Assembly (NCBI GenBank): GCA_951812925.1
Contig: OX638370.1
Location: 22,931,964-22,995,963, forward strand
Length of the DNA stretch: 64,000 nucleotides
Origin: Calliopum simillimum
Lineage: Eukaryota; Arthropoda; Insecta; Diptera; Lauxaniidae
Direction of reading: 5' to 3'
The notes under the pieces: generated by a model
Told to the model about the DNA's origin: nothing
Seen by the model: the letters and a program-made list of their open reading frames with translations, nothing else
Databases searched by the model: none
Shown: positions 1-12,272 of the stretch, in pieces
Layout of the letters: every line of letters starts with the position of its first letter
Position numbering within the stretch: the stretch's first letter is position 1
Position numbers and translations under genes: made by a program

Positions 1-1297
1 TTTTCTATTGCTGACTGACTTCAATTCCTGACTGACGAACTACGCGCACAATTTCTCGTTAAATTGAAAGTTTTTCTATTTGAATTGCGCTTTAATGTTG
101 CATAATGAGCTTTTCACAAGGATTTTTTTCTTTGCAACGTTGGTGGTGGTCTGGCTGCTTTTAGTGGTCAATTTAATTGGGTCATCTTTGAATTGCGTAC
201 CTATTGAATGAGAAAAGTTTTTTGCTTTTGGAGTAAAATTTAAAAGTTTGGGGGCCTTAGTGTATGCTACGGAGCCTTTGTTGTTGAGGTTGGCAGAAAA
301 GTTTTAAATTATTTCTTTCTTTAAATTTGCAAATGATCAGATGCAAGCTTCTTTACTGGAATTACACATAATCGTCCTTTTTTTTGATAAAAAAATTTTT
401 GTAGAAAACTTTTTGTTTCGTTTGTGTTTGGCATTTAAAGAAAACTATTCAAGGTCTATGAAAATTAAAACTTTTGCTTGTGGCATTAAAGAATTAAGTT
501 ATTTAGAAATACTATGTTAAGAATCAAAATAAAGGACTTACGCAGAGGTCATGGAAAAAGTGACCTGTGTTTTTCTTTAGCATTCTACAAACCTTGTTTT
601 CTCATAGTCCATTCCTTTAGCTATAATTCATTGAAATTTTCTAACAACTTCCTTTAAACTGTAGCTATTTTAAGCACAATTTGTCCTTTCGAGCATGGCA
701 CGCGACTACTCGTACTTTAATTACGATCAATTCAATAGTAATAATTTCGTGTAGTGAACAAAATGTAAATGAAATTTTAATTTAAAAGTCACGCAACACT
801 GAAATTGCTACATTCTTCATTTGCAGTTTTTGCAGCATTAAAAATAATAGTAACAGCAATCACAGTAAAATCCTTTAGGAAATACAAAATAAACCATATG
901 TTTCGGTCAAAATGTGGAAAACATCGAAAAACCGGAACTCATAGCTCAAACCGCAACAAAATGTCATAATTATACGACAACTACAAACACAACAACAACA
1001 ATAAACACAACAACAACAATGCTTACGCATGCATGCACACAATACGTTATGTGATACCTGTACTCTATGTTGGACAGTGGGACGAAATCTTTCAATAATG
1101 AAGGAGCTATCTTCAACCTATGCCCTTACCTTTATCGATGACCTTCTGTCTGCGACTTCAAGCCCAATTTATTCCTTTGTGGATGATAGTAACACTTGTT
1201 ATTCATATTGGAGGAGTTTAAGATTAAAAGGCGGCACGTGAGTAACGTACTCTCAAATGATCCAATGTTAGCTGTTACGTCACAGACAAATGGACTA
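1..1297. other. AT-rich non-coding DNA upstream of the channel exons
   Basis: No convincing coding exon is seen on either strand. The stretch is AT-rich with short homopolymer runs. A CAACAACAA tract sits at about 980-1020, just before the CT-rich satellite. It is probably intronic or upstream DNA of the K2P gene, since the first half of that channel must lie to the left, but nothing in the sequence proves this. Confidence 0.5.
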
Positions 1298-1706
1298 CTC
1301 CTCTCCTCTCCTCTCCTCTCCTCTCCTCTCCTCTCCTCTCCTCTCCTCTCCTCTCCTCTCCTCTCCTCTCCTCTCCTCTCCTCTCCTCTCCTCTCCTCTC
1401 CTCTCCTCTCCTCTCCTCTCCTCTCCTCTCCTCTCCTCTCCTCTCCTCTCCTCTCCTCTCCTCTCCTCTCCTCTCCTCTCCTCTCCTCTCCTCTCCTCTC
1501 CTCTCCTCTCCTCTCCTCTCCTCTCCTCTCCTCTCCTCTCCTCTCCTCTCCTCTCCTCTCCTCTCCTCTCCTCTCCTCTCCTCTCCTCTCCTCTCCTCTC
1601 CTCTCCTCTCCTCTCCTCTCCTCTCCTCTCCTCTCCTCTCCTCTCCTCTCCTCTCCTCTCCTCTCCTCTCCTCTCCTCTCCTCTCCTCTCCTCTCCTCTT
1701 CTCTCC
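1298..1706. repeat. (CCTCT)n pentanucleotide satellite, about 82 units
   Basis: About 409 bp of nearly perfect 5-bp repeat CCTCT (AGAGG on the other strand), with one interruption (CTCTT) close to the right end. Six-frame translation gives only LLSSP or RGEER repeats, so the long open frames here are artefacts. The strand asymmetry (pure pyrimidine/pure purine) could support triplex or H-DNA structure. The homogeneity suggests recent expansion by slippage. Confidence 0.97.
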
Positions 1707-2002
1707 TAAACATGGTTGGAAAGAAATTGCAAAGTTACAATCTTATGACAAATTCAACCGAAAAGAGGTAGACAAATCATATGCTCGATGTGTCGAAAGA
1801 AGCGATAACATATATTTCTTGAAAAAGAGTAAGAAATACTTCACTCTTGCTGATCTTCGTTGAATTAACTTCACCTATATTCGACCTAAACTAGAATACA
1901 ATTTGCACATTTTGGCTGGGGCTTTAAAAACATCTTTGGAGCTAATCCGAGCTCAGCGATCTAGCACTATCGACTCCATGGAGCACTGACGTAACGTCGA
2001 TT

Positions 2003-2583
2003 ACACAGTCCTGCGTTTTTGAAAAAGTTAAAATAGTATGAAATGAGAGTAGGTGATTTTTATAGATTTTTGATCGCTGAATTCGAATATGACCTCCGAT
2101 TTGCTCCATCACGTCTGAGGTTCGAGTTATCCTTGATTTAAAGTGCAAGAAACCCTATTTTCAGACATATGGCGTACATCCTGAAAGTAGTCTAGTTCAC
2201 TTTTGACAGCGGCATTGAATAGCCCACTTTTAACCTTTTTCATTGAATCATAAGTTTCCGAGATATCGTCGATTGAATCAAAGGTATCGCTAATCCCTGT
2301 AAAGGACTATATTCAATTTGTATACCTTTACTTCAATGGATGATATGTCGGAAACTGATGATCCGATTGGAAAAATGTAAAATACTCTGTAAAGAAGGAG
2401 CTCAGGACTACTTTAAGGATGTACGCCATATGATTGAAAATAGCATTTTCTGCACTTTAAATCAAGGATAACACGGACCTCAGACGTAATGGAGCAAATC
2501 GGAGCATATTTGGATTCAGCGAGCAAAAATCTATAAAAATAACTTACTCTGATCTCATACTTTTTTTCATCGCAGGACTGTGT
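2003..2583. mobile_element. Foldback (long inverted repeat) element
   Basis: The left arm at about 2003-2205 reappears in reverse complement at about 2390-2583. Both ends read ACACAGTCCTGCG pointing inward, and the arms share the AGACGT..ATGGAGCAAATCGGA and GATGTACGCCATATG blocks. The arms are about 195 bp around a roughly 190-bp centre with no coding potential. This is a non-autonomous foldback or MITE-type repeat; no target duplication could be assigned. Confidence 0.75.
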
Positions 2584-5439
2584 TATTTAATTCTTTTTTA
2601 TAAGAGTTATAATAAGATGAGTTCTAGAAAAATATGTGCACGAATTTTTTCTCAAAGCACTAGGGCATCAAAGCACCAGGGATATTCCCTTAGCGTAGGT
2701 TTTAACTTAAAAAACCCGAAACCTGACAAAATTTCTCAAATATCGCAAAGATGATTTAAAAAATTTATTTTTGATGAGTAATAATTTTCTCAAAACTTTC
2801 ACTTGGACCTTTTTGGTACGGCTGCTCAATTTGCACAACTATGCTAAATTTGCTGTTGGCCCTAAAAACGACAATCTCATCATTGTCCCACTGTATTGTC
2901 ACAATATTTCAACACACATTATACTTTACCTGGAACTTTAAACGTGTCAAATTTATAAACTCAAAGCGTACCACAGAGGGGATAAAAATCTGTTCAACTG
3001 TTGACATTTGTATTACCACACAGCGGATTAACAGGAGAAACCACAAACTTTAATTGCAATTTTCACAGTTCACCGAAGAAGTACGAACTTATATACACAC
3101 CCGGTGAGAAAAAACGCATCAAGAGTCTTTCTGAAGTGTTTCGTTTTCAGCCATAAGTGTTCTGAAGCTTTCCGTGGCCTTTTGAAAAAAATAAGTTTTG
3201 AAGCGCTCATTTACAATGCGGCGCACAGTGGTATTTTGTTTGCAAAAATACGATTTTTCGAACACTATATTGCAAAAATCTAATGATGCAGTCTTATAGA
3301 AAAATGTTTCACTAAGAAGCTGCCATTAACACTTTTTTTTATATTTTCGCTTAAATTTTCAGAAAAAAATCATATCATTTTTAATGCGACACTGCAATGT
3401 AAGTTATTGTTTATGGAAACAATGTGTTGCATACTTTTAGGGTTAAGGAATTTTTATAAATTTCGTTTGTTTTTTATTTTGAAAAGACATGTATGATGCC
3501 AAAAAACTATGCAGTGTTAAGCATTCTCTCAATAAGAAAAATAAAACTAAAACACCAGTTCTGGGATTTGAACTCAGGGTCCAAGATATCACAGAGATGC
3601 ATCAATTACAAACTTTTTAGCTCATAAGGCTACAGACCTCTTTGATGTTGACGTTTAAAAATTGCAAATCAAATAAGTTTTTATTTTTGTAATTTTGTAC
3701 ACTTTTGTTTCCTCTCGTTTGAAAAAAATTACTATAATTTTCAAAAATGTCTCTTCAAACAGAATTTGATATACGAAGGCTTACTTCAGCCTTAAAAAAA
3801 ATCATTTTGTATACGCTTGTAAATTTCTATAGAAAGAAATGGTTACTGAAGAAGCGCTTGAAATTTTTCCCCATGGGTATGTACACTATACCTATGTAAG
3901 TAGATTAACATTTGTATGTTGTTGCATGTTATGGCTCGTCCTGCTGCTGCTGCTGTTGTTGTACACCGTTTCAGTTGACCAATAATTGCGAAATGTAATC
4001 CAACAATAAAATGGTGTGTTTTATTAATTGTTAAGCATAAAACAACACCACAGGACCTTATTGTGAAGGTGAGAGCTTTTAACCCCCGTAAAAGTGCATG
4101 CTTGGCATTTTTGAGGAAATCGAATTGCGTGTTTACTTAAATTGTTGAGGCAACTTAAGCTTTACAGCAAAGAGGTGATTTCTATTTATAAGTTTTCTTG
4201 ATTTTTGTTTGATTTAATATTTAAAAAAAATTTACAAGCGTTGCGTGACATTAATATATCGACCTTAACATTTCAGTTTAAGCTTTAGTGAAACTGAACA
4301 AAAAATGTAAATATTTACAAATTGAATTTAAGGAAAATTTTAGTTTTTGACCTCACATGTTGAACCCCTCAAAAACAAGGCCGTTACAAAACAAAATGCA
4401 AAAAATTAATTCAAACTTTTTTACATCAGAACTTGTACAGAAAAGTTCAGTGAACAGTGAGCAACAAATAAACAGCTGCTCTCGTGCCAGCAACAGCTGT
4501 CAGGAGGATAAAACTATGAAGCTTAAGGACAAACAAAATTCAAAAATTATGTAGGCCGTTTTGTGAATGCTATTTTAGCGTATTGTGTACAAGCTAGTGA
4601 TATACGTCCAATACAGAATTTGTATGAAAGCATGTTATAATCGTTAACATCATGCTTAATACTGTATAGTAGAGCGTTGCCAGATTTTAATTTTTTTTTT
4701 TTTTTTTTTTTTGTGGCCAAAATGAAAGATGTCGTAATTTGCTGGAGTTCAAGACTGTGCAAAAACTTATTCAAAATTAAAAATATCGTTATGTTTCATG
4801 CTTCAAAACGCAGTTTGAGAAAAAATAGAGTCTCTGGTCAGAAGATGTTAAATAATTTAAATGTTACATAGATGTTTACTATCAAAATAATCATGCAACT
4901 GGGTCATATAACAAAAATAATGAGATTTAAGTGTTATCAATCTGAAAAAAAGAGAGGTTCAGCAAAAGGCACACAGCTTTGGTTCCTGTGGGCTAACTAT
5001 AACCATTTTTTATGGATATGCATAGTTTAATCAGTTTTCAAATGTTGTACACAACTATCCTCAATCAAAAAGAAGATTCATGAAAATGCCTAATGAAACG
5101 GTACTTGGAAACTTATTCCATCCTTTTTATAGCTTTGAAACCTTAGCTGATCGTTTTTTTTTTTTTAAATTAGGTCAATCAACTGTTCATTTAAGAAAAA
5201 AAAAAAAAAACAAAATCCGAATTCAGTCTTGGAATTGCTCTACCACGTACGGTTTTTGAGATATTCTAAATTTAAAGTTTAAAAACTCGACTTTTGAGGA
5301 AGTTTAGAGGAAGCAAGAAATTGTTTTGTTCTTTTTTGCTTAATGCATCGCTTGGTATTATTATTTGTGTTAAAAATAAGATATGAATAGGTCTTGTTTG
5401 ATGCTTTATTAAAAGTTTTGACTTTAAAGGCTATGACAC
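2584..5439. other. AT-rich non-coding stretch
   Basis: No supported gene. It contains the tRNA-like fragment listed separately, a CTGCTGCTGCTG tract near 3940, and poly(T)/poly(A) runs near 4690, 5155 and 5195. Open frames here are short, lysine/asparagine-rich and lack splice or domain support. Confidence 0.5.
3556..3640 (-). repeat. tRNA-like (SINE or tRNA pseudogene) fragment
   Basis: On the minus strand a box B-like GAGTTCAAATCCC (plus-strand positions 3563-3575) follows a box A-like TAGCCTTATGAGCTAAAAAG (3613-3632). The A-to-B distance is about 59 nt, longer than in a class I tRNA and closer to Leu/Ser-type tRNAs with a long variable arm. No good acceptor stem forms, so this is a degenerate tRNA-derived repeat rather than a working tRNA gene. 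Confidence 0.4.
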
Positions 5440-6490
5440 TTTTTTTGGTAACTTTTTTCGCGACAAATATTTTGACACTTGCTTTTGGTGATACGTGCTT
5501 ATTTTGACACTTTTTGTATGTATGTGTTCTCCTTTAACTCCTAGGAGGAGCATAGGGCAATTTTTGGCGACACATTTTTGGTAAATCATATTGCGACACT
5601 TTTTAGCAACTCATTTTTCGACACTTTTTGGCGACACATTTATGGCCGATCTTTTTTCAACTCATTTTTGGTGACATATTTTTCGATACTTTTTTCCCGA
5701 CACTTTTTAAGCAACACATTTTTTGGTTCTTTTTCGGCATTTTTGGCGACAAATTTTTCGACACTTTTTGGAAACACATTTTTCGGTAACGTATTTTTCA
5801 ACATATATTTTGATGCTTTTCAGACACTTTTTTACCGCCACCTTATTCGAAATTTTTCCGACACATATTTTGACATTTTTTTACCGACACATATTTTGAC
5901 ACATTTTTCGACAATTTTTTGACGACATATTTTCCGAAAATTTTTCCGCGGCACTTCTTTTGCGACATATATTTTCACACTTTTTTTTGGCGACACATTT
6001 TTCGACACTTTTTGAAGACACATTTTTGGTAAATCATGTTACGACACAAAACAACATATTTTCGACACTTTTTTGGCGATACATTTATGACCATATTTTT
6101 TTCAACTCTTTTTTTTTGGTGACACATTTTTTGACACTTTTTTCCGACACATTTTTCAACTTTTTTTAGTCGACACGTTTTTAGACAATCACATTTTTCG
6201 GCTTTTTTTGGCGTCGCATTTTTAGACCCTTTTGGCCACACATTTTTTGATGCTTTTTCGACACTTTTTTGCCGCCACCTTATTCGAAATTTTTTCCTAC
6301 ACTTATTTTGACATTTTTTTAGCGACATATTTTTGGACTCTTTTTGGCGACATATTTTCCGAAGATTTTTTCCCAACACTTTTTTGCGACATACATATAT
6401 TGTGACACTTTTTTAGCGACACATTTTTCGACACTTTTTTGCCGACACATTTTTCGACAATTTTTTGGTGGCACATTTGTTATCACATAT
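5440..6490. repeat. Degenerate minisatellite, unit about TTTTTGGCGACACA / TTTTTCGACAC
   Basis: About 1 kb of imperfect tandem units built from TTTTTCGACACTTTTTGGCGACACA variants, repeated dozens of times with length drift. All three frames on both strands read through as low-complexity FFxTF or KKCRKMCRQK peptides, so the open frames are repeat translations and not genes. A 3' end of a non-LTR retrotransposon is embedded at 5515-5558. Confidence 0.9.
5515..5558 (-). mobile_element. 3'-terminal fragment of the non-LTR element seen at 26920-27605
   Basis: TATG repeats followed by TTCTCCTTTAACTCCTAGGA and GGAGCATAGGGC match, with one difference, the 3' end of the longer copy at about 26922-26971. 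Only the last few tens of bases of the element are present. This fits extreme 5' truncation during target-primed reverse transcription. Confidence 0.7.
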
Positions 6491-9104
6491 GTTTATCTTT
6501 AACTTTACTTTAAATATGTGTACCTTTTTGATCAGGAATAGTTGTGTTTGATATAGGCTCAAAATTTTCTTTGTTCGAAAATATTTATTTTTAAAATTTT
6601 TCAAAAACTAATGTGGATCCAACATAATGGCCAACCAATGAAATTTTATGTTAAGCAATGACTGAAAATACTAAAATGTTGTTGGTTAAATCCTTGTCAT
6701 TACTTAACTTATGAAAGTGACACTGGGCCCTTATATCCAGAATTGAATGATTGTTTTGGTCGTGAAATTATTAAACTGATTTAAATCAAAGAAATATTTT
6801 TCGAAATTCTATGATTATCCCCAAAAAACTACAAGAGGGTGTCAAAAAAGTGAGCTGAGAATTTATTCAAATTTTAATTTCAAAGTCATTTAGATGTCAC
6901 TCGTCTCCGTTTTAAGCAGTTTATCTTGGCTGAATATGGTTTTTATTTTAGTCTATGAAATTATCTTACAGACTAATTTATGACGATCTCAAAAAAGCTC
7001 GGAATGAGCTGTGCGCGCATGCGTTATATCCAATTTTTTGTCTTGAATCAAGGTATATAAAAAAAAGAAAATAATATTTTGAACTTGAAAGTAACTTGTT
7101 ATTGTTTCTTTAGCCAAAAATTCCCACAAAAAAACTATTTTCGATGAGATCACCTTCAAAAAATTTGCAAAAATTCTCAACTCACTGTTTTTGAGGCTAA
7201 TCTGAGGATTCCCAAATATTATTTTGTGCTTTCTTAAAAAAAAAAAATTTAAATCTGGCAACACCGTTACCTTGCATACAACAAACAACTCAAGCATAAA
7301 CCGTAGAGCCATATATAATCATAAAACAATTGAATTTTGTCGGAAATTCCTTGGATATCAAAAACTTTGCTGCTGCTGCTACTGGAGTGTCCTTTTAAGG
7401 TTTTTTATTTTTTTATTTATTTTTGCATTGTTCTTTCGTTAACTTTTTTTCGCTTTCTTTTGTTTCAAACAACTTAAGAAAATAACTTACTTTTATATTG
7501 CATTCCCTGTTTTTGTGTTTAGGTTTTTTTATTATTGTCTTACTTTTGATGCTACATCATGGCCAAGTGTTTTTATGCTTTCGCTACCAACCCTCACAAT
7601 AAAACAGAAAAATTTGAAAAAAAAAAACTGCGGAAAAAGTTTTGAAATAATTTTTGCGCAGCTGTCGGTTGAGGTTAAGTCCAACTTGCCTCAAGTCACT
7701 ACAATTAAAGTTGTCTCCTTCACGGCCGCACACAAAACTTTCTGTGCCTTTAATAAATTCAAATTTTTTCTTATTATTATTTATATAGTTATGCTCAGTG
7801 TTGAACGAATTTTTTTTTTTTAAATTATTGAAAGTTTTCAAAAGAAAATATGCGTCAAATGATTATTTAATGGGAGGGGGCAGGAACTATGCAGTTGGTT
7901 GGAAGTTTTGATTGGCTTTGCAGCTGTCACCACAACGCAAATGAATTACAGAATTGTCTAGTAGGTAGCTACTTAGAGTTGCCACACTCCAGTGAGCATT
8001 GCTGCCTTCTTCATTTAAATGATGTCCGTGACATATCGTAAATTTTTCCAATAAATGCTATTTGTCTCTATGCATGTGATTTATACAATACCATATCTTA
8101 TTCATGTGCATCACAAACTTTCAAAAGTATGCTAAATTAGGGTTTTGGGGGCCGTATCATCTCCTTTTTTTCTAATGAAAACTTTCAGTCTCAATAGCTC
8201 TTACAACCGTACCACATTTTATCTATCTGCGTCAAAAATCTTCTAAAAAATGATGAACTAAGTATTTGAAGACCGTGGCCTACTTTCGACCAATCACTTA
8301 GGGAAAATATATTGCACTATCCTAAAATAGCAAATTTTCTTCGGATATGTCAGCTTTAATTATCAATGATGGGAACATCAGTGTCTTAAGCGAAAAAGCC
8401 AAACTTTTATCAAAATTATTTGCAGACATTTCTACATTATCAGATAATTCTCTCATCCGACCCAACCTATGTCTTGTTCAACATTTTTTACAGTCTTTAT
8501 ATTTTTGAGCGCATTCAGTAGCTTAAATATTGAAAGTTTTCAAAGCAACCAATTTTCAGGGTCTGATGGGAGCTCTCCTTTAGTCTTAAAAATGTGTTCC
8601 TCGTCTCTTGCTGTCAGACCTCCGCTTAAACTTTTTCATCAGTCTTATCGTCAAGGCATATTTCGGGAGAGATGAAAACTTGCACATATTCAGCCGATTC
8701 CGAAAAAAGGTTATAAGACTTGTTCCTCAAACTACCGACATTTATGGAAAGTTCAGTGCGCTACCACTTCATGCGTTATTTAGAAAAAAAAAAAAATAGT
8801 TTATTGACCATCTATCTGGTTTGAGGGTTTCTTTGACATCTCCGATTTCTATAAAAAATGATGAAAGTTATTATTTGACATACATAGGTATTACTGTGGT
8901 AAAATGATTTTCCGAAATTCTGAAAATTTTCAAGATTGCAGCCATAGGAAATTCGATCCAACCTTTGGAAACTCCCATACTCCGATTTTAATGAAATTTT
9001 CAGCGTTTCTGTAGAAAAGTATAAGCTTTTGAAAAAAAAAATACACTGAAAAAAAAAATATTTTTGTTCGAAAAAGAAACCTTTTTCCTTTTTCAAAGCT
9101 ATTT
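6491..9104. other. AT-rich non-coding stretch
   Basis: No supported coding region. Short A or T runs occur near 7230, 7615, 7805, 8785 and 9040. Small open frames here have no recognisable motif and no splice-site support. Confidence 0.5.
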
Positions 9105-9295
9105 TGGGGTTTGGAGCACCCTTTTTATATTTTTTTAAATATTTTTATTTAAAAGTTAATTTTATTATAATTATTTTCCAGTCCTCAAAATTGTACGTAG
9201 TATGTTTCACGGTTATCAAGTAATGAATTTTTGAAGTTGTATAATGTTGTGTTTATCATGAGTCGTGAGTCAAAAAGACCCACAAAAAAGGGATA
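9105..9295. repeat. Dispersed repeat, inverted copy at about 63690-63895
   Basis: The stretch from GGGGTTTGGAGCACCCT through the TTATCAAGTAA region to GTGTTTATCATGAGTCGT matches the reverse complement of about 63690-63895 (ACGACTCATGATAAACACAA ... GGGTGCACCAAGCCCC). It has no coding potential. It is one of several low-copy dispersed families shared between the two ends of the window. Confidence 0.65.
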
Positions 9296-9754
9296 TAATG
9301 GGTTAATATGTTCTAAAAGCAAGAAAACATTTTCTAGAACATATTTACCTATTATATTTAATTTTTATTGGTTTTTTTGATCTCTTTATCCAAAATGGGT
9401 TAAAATATTCGTGTTTGTTGACAATGAGCCACTCTAACTCCAGCGAATAAGAGGATCACTCCTCTCCCTGCAGGACCACGGACTATTCCAGAACTTATTT
9501 GCAAACTAATCCATGGCAGAAACCGACTAGTACAAATTCTGGTCCCAACTCATATAAAGTTTTATTTACGTTTTACATTGTTTGTCATTGGGCGTAACCA
9601 ATTGTCTCCTTATGCACTACAATCGGATAAGAAAAGGTCAGCTGTCTCCTCATGCATTACCTGTGGAACAGAAAATATCCAATTTTTTTATTTATTTAAT
9701 TTATAAATTTCAACAAATTAAATTTTAAATTCAAATTTTACACAAAAATTTCAA

Positions 9755-9840
9755 AAGGTTTCATAGCCGAATGTGCTAAGGAGTTTGTTATATATTTCTA
9801 AGCAATGTGTTTTGGGTTCAAATCTCAATGTGGATGAAAA
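9755..9840 (+). repeat. tRNA-like (SINE or pseudogene) fragment, Leu/Ser-like
   Basis: A box A-like TAGCCGAATGTGCTAAGGAG is followed about 52 nt later by box B-like GGGTTCAAATCTC. Spacing and the CCGAxxxxxxTAAGG pattern recall a Leu or Ser tRNA. The acceptor stem is not complementary and an A-rich stretch follows, so a tRNA-derived SINE head or a decayed tRNA copy is likely. Confidence 0.4.
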
Positions 9841-9959
9841 TTTTTTTTTTATTATTTTATACCTCTGCTATGTTGGACATATGTTTCATTTTTTGCTCCA
9901 AAGACCCTTTAGACAAATTGTGCACAAATTAATAGAAATTTAAAAATTGCAATTGAAAA

Positions 9960-10040
9960 TCACCGAGTAGAGGATTTGAACCCGGGCCTCTCCACCCAGC
10001 GCAAGTCACTAGACCGAAACACTATCGTTTGGTCTTCTTC
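9960..10040 (-). repeat. tRNA-Glu-like pseudogene or SINE head
   Basis: On the minus strand CGGTCTAGTGACTTGCG is followed by GAGGCCCGGGTTCAAATCC. These resemble the D-arm (GGTCTAGTGGCTAGG) and T-arm (AGGCCCGGGTTCGATTCC) of eukaryotic tRNA-Glu. The distance between them is about 9 nt shorter than in a real tRNA-Glu, so the anticodon region is reduced and the molecule cannot be functional. The comparison with tRNA-Glu is from memory. Confidence 0.5.
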
Positions 10041-11086
10041 ACAATCGTAGAACTGCCAATCCGTAATGCTATGAGTATAAACGATACACAATTGGATCAC
10101 TTTTGATACGAATGACGGTTTGTGCAAAACGTTTGGAACATTTTTGGTACAATTGATCGGCTCTGCATTATATTTGGACCATTTTTGATACAATTGATAA
10201 TTGGAGTGAATTTATTCTGGTTTTAGGTTTATTGTTAAAGTAATTACAAATATTAAGTCAAGGCAATGTAAACGACTGTTTATTAAATAACTACTTGTAG
10301 CAGGCGTGCCATTGATTAACTATCACTGGATAATGACAATTTCCGCCTTAAACAAATACAAATACATAAATTTATGAAAACACAAATAACTCTATAGTAT
10401 GTATGTATATGTAAACGTGAAAGTAAACACTTTATCAAGCTGTGTGCCAAAGAGGCTTTTAAAAACTGTTTTTTTTTTTGTCACTCTATATCCGAATAAT
10501 CATTGATGACATTTTATACTTGAACTTTAAGAGGAGTAGATAGGTACCCATGTGACGCAAGTGGAAAAAAAAAATACGCAAACCACTTTATTCGCGAGGC
10601 AATCAAAATTTAATTGACTGTTAAAATCAACGGCGGCGCACACCGACAATGGGGTAAAGAACTAACAAAAAAAGAAAAACAGCAATGACAACACTGGCAG
10701 AAAAAGCACCGACAACAGCATTGCAAGCCTTAAATAAAAAGCAAGAAGGGAAAAACTGTTCATTGCACCGGAACGTAACGTTCAGTAAAGAAATTAAAAC
10801 TCAATTCAAAATTGGACATTTTACATATGTATGGACCATAGGTATCCTATACGGGAGAAGTAAGATACAGAACAACAGTGAGTTTTCATGTTTTCATATA
10901 GTAGATTTTGTGCTTTTTCTGAAAGTTACTAAAGTGCCAAAAAAATGTTGTTTGAATTGAAAACAACTCTATGAACTTTATTTTAAGCCGAAGAACATTT
11001 TGGGAGGGATACACAAAAAAATCCATTTAGAAGTTTGAAAATTTTCTTCCTTTTTTGATTTTATATATTTTTTTTTTTTCTTGCAG
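10041..11086. other. Non-coding, ends at a splice acceptor
   Basis: AT-rich sequence with no supported exon. The last 40 bases form a strong polypyrimidine tract ending TTTCTTGCAG, the acceptor of the first recognisable channel exon. A frame starting at 10685 (MTTLAEKAP...) has no motif and is not linked by splice sites, so I left it out. Confidence 0.5.
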
Positions 11087-11198
11087 CTGAACTGTAAAGG
11101 CTGTAAATACGATGCTGTTATTGGTGAGACAAATCTAAACAATGGCTACGATGAATACAACAACGTAAAGGCTTCCATGGGACAACAACGTACACAAG
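11087..11198 (+). CDS. K2P potassium channel, internal exon (M2-M3 loop part 1)
   Basis: A 112-nt exon lies between a textbook acceptor (T-rich tract, TTGCAG) and donor (AAG|GTAAGT). In phase 0 it reads LNCKGCKYDAVIGETNLNNG and continues DEYNNVKASMGQQRTQ without a stop. It leaves one base (G) that combines with AT at 13291 to make Asp, in frame with the next exon. It would encode part of the cytoplasmic loop between M2 and M3 of the channel. No channel motif lies in the exon itself; assignment rests on splice sites, open phase and exact phase match. The upstream exons with M1-P1-M2 are outside the window. Confidence 0.72.
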
Positions 11199-11737
11199 GT
11201 AAGTGCCAGATTAGTTCATAAAACAAAACACAAATATTTTTATGTCACTTGCAATGCCTTGCAAATGGAATTGAATTGCAGAAGTAAAGTAAAGAAAGAG
11301 TTTTATTCCAAAAAAAAAAAAAAAAATAAATCTCTCGATTTCATCTAATGCTTAGGATTTACATTTAAGGAATTGTTTGTTTTGTCTCATTGACAATTTC
11401 AGAGCATTGTCTTTAATATTCGTAAGAAAACTAAGCACAGATTTGAATGATACGTATATGCGCAATTTTAGGAAAATTTTAAAATTTGCCTTGCCTTTTC
11501 CATTATGCGCCAAAACTGTCACTAACGAATTCACCCAAAGTATTGCGTCAAATGCTTTCTTCAGTATACTTTGATGCTGTACTGGTTCATTTTTTACTAA
11601 CTGTGTACTTTTCAACTAGAATCACTAGATACTTCTACCATGAAAACCTAATGTATTCTACACCAAAACACAGCTGGTCTCACTGGATGAAAATTAAGAT
11701 AGTTACCCTACTCTGCAGATTCTGTGACGAAAAAACC

Positions 11738-11815
11738 TACTGTACTGTACTGTACTGTACTGTACTGTACTGTACTGTACTGTACTGTACTGTACTGTAC
11801 TGTACTGTACTGTAC
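11738..11815. repeat. (CTGTA)n pentanucleotide microsatellite
   Basis: Seventy-eight bases of perfect TACTG repeat, about 15.6 units, in intron 1. It has the same unit length as the (CCTCT)n array at 1298-1706 but an unrelated sequence. Confidence 0.97.
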
Positions 11816-12272
11816 TAGCAAGATGCCACTTCTATTCAAAGTTTCCATTGGGTTTTCTAAAATATTAAAGAAAACCTCAAATTAATCAGTTAGAAATGAA
11901 AAAGGAATCATTGAAGGTACTACTTGACTAATGTACTGCAATTCTGGATTAATTGTAAGTTCAACCATTTCATATTTGTTCTTCCAAATATCTTATAACA
12001 TGCAAAGGGAGACATGGCACTCTAACCATATCACCATAAGTAATTGGATGCCATTTATCCTTTTTGGTGTATACCGAATAAAAAGGCCAAGTAACCAATA
12101 AACATATTCACTCGCTGTCATATTCATCCGAAAACTAACTCACATTCAGTTCTATTTATTTTGATATCCAAACCATTTAATTGTATCAAATATTCAGCGC
12201 TCTGCTGCATTTCAAAATATTATCAAAAAAAAAAAAAATCAGCTGTTTACATCCCCAATTTTTTATTTAAAT

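Noticed and set aside
1132..1771. Long open frames (LLSSP and RGEER repeats) on both strands
   Set aside because: They are translations of the (CCTCT)n array; any 5-bp repeat without a stop is open in all frames.
3556..3640. Functional tRNA gene
   Set aside because: Boxes are recognisable but stems do not pair and spacing is wrong.
5578..6604. Several overlapping frames of FFxTF or KKCRKMCRQK type
   Set aside because: Low-complexity translation of the TTTTTCGACAC minisatellite; no promoter, splice or domain evidence.
10685..10960. 91-residue frame that might be an upstream channel exon
   Set aside because: No splice acceptor or donor in the right phase and no similarity to a K2P first half.
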